Notes under the pieces: generated by a model
What the model saw: the letters and a program-made list of their open reading frames with translations, nothing else
Databases searched by the model: none
What the model was told of the DNA's origin: nothing
Assembly (NCBI GenBank): GCA_000827325.1
Contig: KN832872.1
Location: 62,001-126,000, forward strand
Length of the DNA stretch: 64,000 nucleotides
Source: Oidiodendron maius Zn
Taxonomy: Eukaryota > Ascomycota > Leotiomycetes > Myxotrichaceae
Direction of reading: 5' to 3'
Position numbers and translations under genes: made by a program
In this document: one piece after another, positions 55,286 through 64,000 of the stretch
Layout: every line of letters begins with the position of its first letter
Position numbering within the stretch: the first letter of the stretch is position 1

Positions 55286-58200
55286 ATGTCTGGAGTGGCG
55301 GCACCGTACCAGGAGCGTGGGGGACTCATGCGACCTCTCCGCGTTCCGTCCATCACCACCACCAGCGTCCATGCGGGCGGTGAAGCACAATCCAATCCAT
55401 CTACATCGATGGCGACCTCGACGACAGAGCACGACTATCGATTCCCTCGAAGACCGGCCGACCCAGGAACGACGTCCAAACCGCGCGCCCTCCGACCTGC
55501 CATCACCGACGCCGCCACCTCGTCTACCACTCCAGTCAAGCTGGATCTCGCAGGGGAGCCGAGTGTGCGCAAGCAGCTGCTGCGCGACAGCATCTTCCCC
55601 ACCTGGAAGGATGACGCCGCCGGGGAAGAACTCGACAGCCCCGAGGAGATGCAGAAGAAGGATCCTCTGGCTACGCAGATATGGCGCCTCTACAGCAAGA
55701 CCAAGAAGCAGCTCCCCAACCAGGAGCGGATGGAGAATCTCACCTGGCGCATGATGGCGATGAGCCTGCGCAGGCACAAGCAGGAGCAGGCGGCTCGGTA
55801 TGTTGATCGCAGGCATGGCAGCGTAGATGGCGACGTCGTTTCTGATGCGTTCTACAGCAGGCTGGGAAAGGCCCCCCCAGCGTCTGGCCCAAGTGGCATC
55901 GCACAGCTACGGGAGCACTCCGAACAGAACCTTGCTGACAGCGCCGATGCTATGAACCTCGACGAGTTCATCTTCTCGGAAAATATGTCGACGCCAACCG
56001 GCCTGGGCGCTACCCCCTCACCGGAGATCGCCAAGGCCACTCTGGAGAAGCCGTCGTCGACGGCCGCCGCTGCAGCAATCCCCATCAAGATGCGCAAAGA
56101 GTCGTCCCAGTTCGCAGTCCCTCAGTCCGTCCCTGTTCCGCATCACACCTCGCGTGGCGTAGAGGAGTTTAACTATGTGCAAAGGCATATCCGCAAGACG
56201 AGCATTGATGAGAGGCGGGTGAGTTATTACCCTTTCAGGCCCATCGTGATTCCCTCTCTTGAGATGGTTAACTGACTGCCCAAAGCCTCCGAAGCGACCT
56301 GCCAACTTCTCTCCTCAGGTGCCTGCTCTGAATAGCACGGCGACGGCTCATAGCTGGGAGCACGACGCTGACATTCATGAATACTCCCTCGACCAATCTC
56401 ATCCTCCCATGCCTCATCCAGGCCACTCTGGCATCCCCTTCCAGATCGATACTTTCGACCTAGAACACGATCCGGTTATTACGTCTGCGGGACCGCTTCG
56501 GCAGAACTTCTCGTTCTCTCCATCGAGCTCGCCCCTCGCCCCGCAAGGGCCATTCTCGACAATGTACAATAACTCTATACCCTCTTCGTCCATGAACTCG
56601 GGCGATTTCTATTCTCCTCCAGGGAGCGCCTATCCATCGGCCGTGTCAACTCCACAGCCCTACATGGAGAATGAGCACCTATATTTCACACATCATGGTT
56701 TGGATATGCGACAACAAAGGCCGCCGCACACTTTCAACCGTGGTCGTTCCAACCTCTCTAATGCCATGGCTCCACAATACATGTACAGTGGTAGTGGCGC
56801 GCCTATGTTCACTCCTACTACCTCTTCTGGCCCCTCTGGTTCATTTCATCACTCGGGATCCTTCGGGATGTCCCAGCATATTGATCCTGCTCACGTCTTT
56901 CACGGCGAAAACCGCCCGCGCTCACCCGGAGGCCACATGAATCATGAGAACATGTTCACATTTGGCGCCGATTCCGACAACGAGGACGAGGAAGGTACCG
57001 CATTTGCTGATCGGACACTTGTAATGCAGAACGACTTCGCGTCTATGGATGATCCAAGTAACGAAATGGGAGGTAGCGGGAATTTGCAGTGGGATGCTAG
57101 TTTACTAGGGCAGTTTAATACGCAGGCAGCTAGGTATCCTGGTGGTCCTCCCAAGAAGCAGGTTACAATCGGTGGTGCCGAGACCGTTTCCTCATCTTTC
57201 GACTGGGATGCCTCTGGAGGTTCCCTAGGTCGCGGCCACGCATCCACTCAGTCCGTCTCCGATAACCGGTCGAAGAACGGCATCGATAGGCGACCAAAGA
57301 TTCCGCGAACAACATCTACACCCAACGCAGCTTTGATGGGCTCCCTCAATGGCCCATTCGACCATGTGCAGTCAAACCCAAGCTCTCCGCCCGAGGCTGG
57401 CACCATGTCTGGGTTTTCTTCTGTCGGGCCCAGTCGGCCATCCACTCCCGGCGGCTCAAAGCATGGCTCTACGACTAATTTGCCGGGTGTATCTGGTGTA
57501 CAAGGCGAGACTGGTGCCCCAACTACATGCACTAACTGTTTCACTCAAACTACTCCCCTCTGGCGTCGAAATCCAGAAGGTCACCCGCTATGTAATGCAT
57601 GCGGGCTTTTCCTCAAATTGCATGGCGTTGTTCGGCCTCTGTCTCTGAAGACAGACGTTATCAAGAAACGAAATCGTGGCTCTGGGTCTTCAGTCCTCGT
57701 GGGGAACTCAGGTGGGACTTCAACCCGCGCTTCGAAGAAGCTGGGAACTGTCTCACAAAGTGGTCCAAATACAAGGAAGAACTCAGTTGTTACCGTGTCA
57801 AACGCCGCTCCAAGCACTCAGGCAACTACACCAACCAGTGGCCGAGGTAGAGGTACCCAAGACAGTGCCAGCCCGCCCTCAATATCAGGCTCGATCGGCA
57901 ATGCTGGAAGCACCGCAGCTAGTACGCCGACTTCCTATCACGGCTCTGCTGGAGGATCTTCTGCTGGGACGAGCGGAGTTAGTGGAGGGAAAGGAGTTGT
58001 TCCAATCGCAGCAGCTCCACCAAAGGATACTCCAGGACCAGGTGCTGCAGCAGTTGCTATATCGCGAGGCAGTTCCACCGTCGCATCGAAGAGGCAGAGA
58101 AGGCACAGCAAGGGTGCAAGTATTGCTGAGAGTATGGATATCGACTCTCCAGAAAACTCCACTGGATCCAATGAAGCTGCGAAGTCTGTAGGCATGAGCA

Positions 58201-58400
58201 TCATTGGCAGTGGAGGCTCGTCTGGCCTGAGTCTTGCCAATGGCTTTAGCATGCCTTCGAGGCCCCTGCCACAAGGAGGGATTGGAATGATGGGTGGCCT
58301 GAGCGGGTCCAGCTCGGCCATCGGTCTGTCTGGACAGACCAGTGTGGGAGGACATGTACCGGGTCCTCAGGAGTGGGAGTGGCTGACGATGAGTCTCTGA
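55286..58400 (+). CDS. areA: GATA transcription factor AreA/NIT2, global nitrogen regulator
   Basis: Two exons (55286-56218, 56286-58400) give 1015 residues, close to NIT2 of Neurospora. AreA/NIT2 activates genes for secondary nitrogen sources when ammonium and glutamine are scarce. Seen: N-terminus [13 protein letters not shown]; the conserved fungal GATA-factor domain (DUF1752) [34 protein letters not shown] near residues 130-165; a Ser/Pro-rich middle with acidic patches; one zinc finger C-X2-C-X17-C-X2-C starting at Cys726 ([26 protein letters not shown]) with the basic extension [11 protein letters not shown]; and the extreme C-terminus EWEWLTMSL, matching the end that in AreA binds the co-repressor NmrA. 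The intron (67 nt) is at RR|PPKRP, where homologues also split. Codons before 55286 in this frame are non-ATG. Confidence 0.95.
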
Positions 58401-60852
58401 TCGCATATCCGGCCGAATATATGCGACCTGCATGCATGGCGTTTTGGACTATTCTATCAGGAACTCACTCTTACAGTATGAGGAGGGTATTTTGTTATGG
58501 CGACTACGAAGATCTGGCTGGCTCTGTTCTGTTTTGGTTCCATGGCTCACGAATTCTATCCTGCTTTCTATAAACGATACACGGGGATGGGAGGTCTTGC
58601 ACTGCGGTAATTGTTTCCTTTTTTTGGATGGGATATCTAGGTCGCGGTCTATTTTTGATATCATTCCGTCGTTTGGTACAGATGGCTTCGGCGTGACAGA
58701 CGGCTACTAGCTAGGCCGGATGGCAGGACTAGGTATGTTTAATGATTACGCTCTCGAGGGCGTGGTGAGATACCCCGGGACGAGAGTGTGCCTGCCTCTC
58801 GGGTTTTGTTATGGGCAACAGGCCGCCCTAACCTTCGATAGACCTTGGATGTACTTCGAGGCGCTGCCTAGTAGATAGAGACGAGTGGGACGATAATACC
58901 CCGAGATACAATCTAATTGATTCTCTTGTGGCTGCGTGCTTCCGTATGATGAGATTTAGGTACTAAATTTTATGTCACGAACAACAGTGTGTGTCGAGAG
59001 GTGCCATATAAAGTGATTCAGTCCAGCATAGGTTGGTATTGGTGTCTATTTGATTGAACTTCTCATCTACATCCATATGGGTCCTGAGTTTCAACTCTTC
59101 CTTGTCCCTACAGTCCAGATCTAGATAGGATCCTCCTGAGATTCTGACATCATACAACAACATAATTGCCTCTCTAACACTTAAATGTCATTATGAATGC
59201 TACCACTGGTAGCAGACCTACCCCAACCAAACCCTCACATCACCATTTTTGGTCACACCCCGCCTCACGCGGCTTGCTTCGGGTCATCGGTTTTCTAGAT
59301 CAGGCGGAAATTAATGCCCAAATACCCATCTACCGTGATACAGTTAAATCGGATGAGCCTTGCATGAGTCTCATGCATTTCACTCACGTTGACCACATTC
59401 TTTTATTTCTGGCAGGTGGGGGTGCCTTCGTGGTACGTTTTGGGTGTAGATATCCGAGATGTAAGGCAGATATGTATGCGGGGTTCCCGACGCCAACTTC
59501 CCAATATCGGTTGGCGAGGGAGGATCTGCACATGTATGCAGATCGGAGTCTGGCTGCGTCTGTATGTGTACAGCAGGTGAAGAATCTATTGTCGAATCTA
59601 GGAAGCTGTGGATATATTTGTTGAAGTTCCGAAGCCCTGCCAATTCGTGCTCTGTGCCCGAACATACATGGATAGACACTCTTCTCCGCGGGCACAACCA
59701 CTTTAGATGGCTTTTCCTCGGCATTTACCCATTTGTTAATCAATTGTTTCTTGCGAGATCAACCCGGTAATGCTTTTGGCCCGTCAAGCACGATTAGGTC
59801 GCGCTCTGACTTCAATTTGGTGTGCCTGGCCAAGGTAGAGCTGGGCAACAGGAGTCATGCCTTTGGCACCCACGTTCACTTCAATATCACCCAGGACGAG
59901 TAGCCAATTCCGCCACGCTCAAGACTCTCGGCTCGATTGAGTGCTTCCCTGTCCAGCAATCGTCTCCTCGCCAAGCACCTTACTCGCGGCCATGAATCTA
60001 AAGCAACCGCGTGTCAGCAATATATCTACCTCTCTCTCGAGAAGATCCTTGAGCCAGGAAATGGAAGAGAGAAACTCACAGTCCACCATGCCATGCACCC
60101 AAGCCCCTCACAGACTCGGCCTGAACACTGGTCATGCGCAGTAGATTTTCCAGGTCGGCGAGGTTGGCTGACAATTGAGCGAGCTGTGCATGCAGGTGCG
60201 ACTATTGTACGGTCAGCGTCAGGCTTCTTGAGCAGAGGCAACATGTGGGTTCGTACGAGCTGTCGCGGTTTAATGCTACTAGGTGCAGTGGACAGGCGCG
60301 GTGCGTTTGTCGTAGGGATGCGTGAAGTCATGGCTGCGATGTATTTCCGGTTGCGATGGCTATGTGAGTGATAGAGTCTTTGAAAATATGTGTGTTGGGC
60401 TTGTGAGGTTGAGTGGCCGGAAGTGTAGTGCAAATTGATGTCGCGTTCGCAAGTAAACAGTAGCTTCGTGCACGGACATATGTTTAACTTCGAGTACGAG
60501 ATCCTCCCCCTTTCTTAGCCCATGGTAAGCGAGACCACTACTGTAATCCTACAAACTCCCCTAATTCAGATGCAAGTGGATTGTTATGACAGTCTCGAGA
60601 AAAACATTTCTAAATGTCATTTTCATATGGTTCTAGAATTTACTAAGGTATGATGAAGATTGACCTTGGCAGACAGTTTTCCCACCTACTTTCGGCAAAA
60701 TTTCATGACGGCGCGGAAATTGTTATTTACTATTTACGTAGCGTGAGATACACATATTTGCTAACGATCATTTCCTTAGGAGATCTGCTTTTTGTCATGC
60801 ATGTAGTGTGAATTTCATATACTTTTGCAATCAGAAATGAGATTCCTCGCAT
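58401..60852. other. Intergenic region areA/glutamate decarboxylase, 2.45 kb
   Basis: Holds the 3' ends of both genes. No gene is certain. A minus-strand frame at 60026-60433 contains MTSRIPTTNAPRLSTAPSSI and CSGRVCEGLGCMAWWT followed by a good donor (ACT|GTGAGT), and could be a small spliced gene. The plus-strand frame at 59193-59624 has no support beyond length. Confidence 0.35.
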
Positions 60853-62675
60853 TTAGCAGACGGTCCTGTGGACACCCTTAGTTAAAGGATGTCTTCCTCT
60901 CTTTGCGTGGGAACTCTTAGCATCTTTCGCATCTCGTGATGTTCCTGTGGTAGAATGGGCTTTCTCAGCGCTGGTATCCTTATTGAGATGCAAAATACTC
61001 AGGTCCTGAGCATTTGAATCAATCAGGTTCTGCGTGGTTTGGCAAATATCGGTGATAAGGCGATCTAAGAGGTCAAAGCTCATCGACTCCCGTACCACCA
61101 CCCTAAGAATTTCGGTCTTTTCCTCATTAGGAGGAAGGGGATAATTAGGGATAATATACTGTTTGGCGCGCAGAAGGTTGGAAATGGTGTCTTGTGTCAG
61201 GTGTGGGAATTCCTTCTTAAACTCGTCAGAAAAGCGGAAAGCCACAACTGGAAGGCCAGCATTATAGTCAGCGGATGTCTCGTCTTCGCGGCCGAATACC
61301 TCTTTTATATTCAAGAGTTTATGTTCGCCTTTCTTGCGGTGGATGTCGGACACGCAGGTATACCAGCCTGTAGCCTCGAGAGACTTGGAGAGAAGACGAG
61401 CGTTGGACATGCAATTTTCCATGATTGATCGATAACCTTTGAATCCAAGGTGGATCAAGTTGTAATACTGACCAATGATCTGAGCTCCGGGACGGGAGAA
61501 GTTAAGAGTATAGGACTCCTCTGTTCCTCCCAAGTAATGAAGCTCGAAGATCAGATGCTTGGGGAGGTAAGACTCGTCGCGCCAGATGATCCAGCCCACC
61601 CCGGCGTAGACAAGACCAAATTTATGGCCAGAGGTATTAATAGATTTGACTCGAGGCAGCTCAAAGTTCCATTTGGGACCTCCAGCTTGGGCGTAAGTAA
61701 AGGGGGCAACGAACCCTCCAGATGCTGCGTCCACATGGATAGGGATATCATGACCTGTTTTAGTCTCGAACTCATCAAGGATCATCGATATTTCCTCGAC
61801 AGGTTCATAATGGCCAGTATAGGTACTTCCCATGATCACAAAGACACCAATAGTGTTCTCATCAATGTTCTTCTTTACCAATTCGGGATCGAGTCTGAAT
61901 TGACTGCTCTCGGAGACGGGTAAGATCCGAGCCTCCACTTCGAAGTAGCGGGCAAATTTTTCCAGTGCTACTTGAGCATTGGCTCCCATGATGATGTTTG
62001 GCTTTGATGTATCTTTGCCATCTTTCATGCGCTTCTCCTGCCAACGTCTTTTCATGGCCAACCCACCAAGATGGATGGCCTCCGAAGATCCTGTTGTCGC
62101 CGAACCAACCGCCTTCTCGCCCTTCTGCACGCCCCAGAGATTAGCAATGATGCTCACGCAACGAGCATGAATCTGCATCATGGCAGGATATTCGTCGGAA
62201 TCGGCCAAATTCTTCGAGATGTTCTCAAATATCAATTGCTCGGCTTGAGTTTCCATATAAGTGCCTACGAAGCTGTTTATCTTGCCATTAGCAATGCGAA
62301 AGCAGAGAACGGAGCTTTCAAGGGTTGCATTACTTACCTAGCCAAATTCAAATTGGGCCTACCATCAAGATCCAACTCATCCTTCAATATCTGGTGAACG
62401 GTATCTGCAGGGGCACCGTCTTGAGGAATCTCGAATTTAGAGATGTCCTGCTTGCTGGCGTAGCGAGTTGAGTAGGGAGTGATATGGGACGTCCCGCCCT
62501 TCGTGTGAACGTGCTTCTGACTGGCCTCCTTCATATGAAGGTCATGAAGGCCTCGAATGATCGCATCCGGATCGACCTGGGAAGATTTTCAGCTCATGGT
62601 TCACAGTAGATGATTGAGATTGAGCGGTTTGCGCCATAGGAAAGAGGGAAGATATACATGGCGCGCAAGAGACAT
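60853..62675 (-). CDS. gad: Glutamate decarboxylase
   Basis: Three exons (62658-62675, 62338-62576, 60853-62272) give 558 residues. Converts L-glutamate to GABA and CO2 with pyridoxal phosphate, feeding the GABA shunt; cytosolic. Seen: N-terminus MSLARHVDPDAIIRGLHDLH; AMMQIHARCVSIIANLW; PIHVDAASGGFVAPF (PLP-binding Asp region); SINTSGHKFGLVYAGVGW with the Schiff-base lysine K303; GGTEESYTLNFSRPGAQIIGQYYN. The very short first exon (six codons) was set by the split MSLARH|VDPD; the ATG at 62610 that opens another frame lies inside the 81-nt intron. The 60-residue Ser/Lys-rich tail after DRLITDICQTT is longer than in E. coli GAD; no clear calmodulin-binding site is seen. Its neighbour is the nitrogen regulator gene. 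Confidence 0.93.
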
Positions 62676-63834
62676 TTTGAAGTGTTTGACTACGAATTAA
62701 GGGAACTTTGCTGTTGATTGGTAGTGTTCTTTCCAATTCAATTGAGAATCATAAGGGACAAGAAGTACTGTAAGAGAGGCTCCTGGCCAACATTTACCTG
62801 AATCTCATTTGTCTATGACGCAATGAAGCCATGATTCCCCGCTCCATATTGTCCTGAAATGTCAGGTCGACCGCCGGTAGCGAGCTGGCATGATCGAGGA
62901 GACGCATAGCATGTTGCTTATGGCACTCTTTGATTTCTCAAGTGACGTGTTCAGTGCATGCGTTCAAGTGGGATGAGGAAGGATTTCATTTCCAGTGCAG
63001 TCACGATCATTCTCCCTTTGGCCTGCCCTAGGCCTACCACTGGGCGACAACGAACGCCAGGCGAATTATGTCTCCGTTGGCCAAGACGCCATGAAGCTTG
63101 ACTGTGATATTATTACCGGCATTGAGCACTTAGAGCTAGTGGGCAGTAAAAGGAGGGGATCCGGGCAAAATGAAAACACCCCGGAAAACAGGGCAGCACC
63201 ATCTCCCCCCAACAATCACCCTGAATACCCCGCGTTTTCTCATCGCCTCACCACACCAGGGAAGGGACAGGAATGACAACGAGCAAATTCGCGACTCCAC
63301 TGTCGGACTGACAATTGATTCTTATGGTATAGGCATATCTCATGCTAGCTAAATCTCCCAGTCAAGAATGCCTGATACGATTCTCTCTCTCTATCCTCTA
63401 CACACATCTATCTCATTCTTCTTGTGACGTAGCCCAATTGCGTGTTGCGAACCAAAGTCCACTGGCAAATCGGCCCCAAAATGAGCCGACGGAGGGGTGA
63501 TTATGCCCGGCTTCGATGCAGTATGATCCTGTGCCAAGCTGATGTTCCCTCCCAGTTACCTTTCTTTCCAGCTCCGAGGCACTGGAAGCATACGCGTCCC
63601 ACCACACGGTACCCCCGTCCACCACGACCAAACCCTTCCCGAGTCGCCGACATCTATTCTCGACGAATCAACTTCACTGGAGTGCATGTTCCGGGGATCC
63701 GCACTGCACTTCCTTGTACTGAACAAATCCAGAGGGCCTGGGCTTGATATACTCTATATTACTAGACGCCAGCCTGCCAGAAATCCTCTCCATCCTTTAC
63801 CTTATCAGCCCCATTGCTGATCGACAACTTCAAA
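62676..63834. other. Divergent upstream region, 1.16 kb
   Basis: Between the glutamate decarboxylase start and the start of the secreted protein at the window edge. No supportable frame; short CT repeat near 63382-63394. Confidence 0.4.
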
Positions 63835-64000
63835 ATGAAGGTGATCCAGAATCTTCTACCGCTTGCTGTATTTACTTCTGCTCTCGTCATCCCTGACGAG
63901 CAGATCACAAAGCAACTCATCCTCCAGAAGCAAGATTCCCGGACCTTCTTCAACGAACTCCAGGATGGCGTTGAAGACGTCTGGATGGGTGTCGAGGAGG
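63835..64000 (+). CDS. Secreted protein, N-terminus only (cut by window edge)
   Basis: Fifty-five codons are visible before the window ends. The first 18 residues (MKVIQNLLPLAVFTSALV) form a clear signal peptide, followed by IPDEQITKQLILQKQDSRTF. The phrase (V)IPDEQ right after cleavage is reminiscent of fungal fasciclin-domain secreted proteins, but the visible part is too short to assign a family. The start codon is preceded by CAAA, a good fungal start context. Confidence 0.6.
   Translation, partial: MKVIQNLLPLAVFTSALVIPDEQITKQLILQKQDSRTFFNELQDGVEDVWMGVEE

Noticed and set aside
55175-55816. 213-codon minus-strand frame at the areA start
   Set aside because: Overlaps areA exon 1 on the other strand; created by GC-rich codon usage.
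62610-62736. Alternative glutamate decarboxylase start (MAQTAQSQ...) or longer N-terminus
   Set aside because: It would leave a 28-nt intron or break the frame; the MSLARH|VDPD splice gives a normal 81-nt intron and a family-like N-terminus.

Overview
The window is nuclear DNA of a filamentous ascomycete (Pezizomycotina). Class Leotiomycetes is my guess at low confidence. The evidence is the gene set (an AreA/NIT2 GATA factor, IPI1, POP1, SUB2, eS30, and several fungus-only families) and the gene structure: introns of about 45-130 nt with GTRNGT-type donors and CTAAC-like branch sequences. All splice junctions were derived by hand from reading-frame continuity and splice dinucleotides. None is confirmed by RNA.

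Layout. 0.8-15 kb is housekeeping DNA rich in RNA-processing genes: POP1 (RNase P/MRP), the zinc-ribbon RNase P subunit RPR2/RPP21 facing it tail to tail, the mRNA-export helicase SUB2, a ketopantoate-reductase-like protein with a long disordered tail, and a WBP11-type splicing factor. 15.5-39 kb is gene-poor accessory DNA. It holds one orphan gene (15.5 kb), three paralogous six-exon DUF6594 membrane-protein genes on the minus strand about 8 kb apart (18.0-19.5, 26.3-27.8 and 34.4-35.9 kb), and several fragments that look like partial or decayed genes. 39-52 kb is gene-dense again: a conserved fungal protein of unknown function, a roadblock/LC7 protein divergent from IPI1, a DUF262 (GmrSD-type nuclease fold) protein, a CREG-like secreted protein divergent from ribosomal protein eS30, and a mucin-like single-pass membrane protein. 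52-64 kb carries the nitrogen regulator AreA/NIT2 behind a 3.3 kb GC-rich upstream region, glutamate decarboxylase, and the first codons of a secreted protein cut by the window edge.

Most notable are the DUF6594 genes. Exon lengths are conserved: copies A and B share 129, 276, 245, 260 and 64 nt for exons 2-6, and copy C differs only by multiples of 3. All three also keep an inverted repeat (GCCTC, 3-4 nt spacer, GAGGC) 86-98 bp upstream of the start codon, next to a conserved TGCCCAA block. This points to repeated duplication of a whole gene with its control region, keeping both open reading frames and a shared regulatory element. No transposon, tRNA, rRNA or CRISPR array was recognised.
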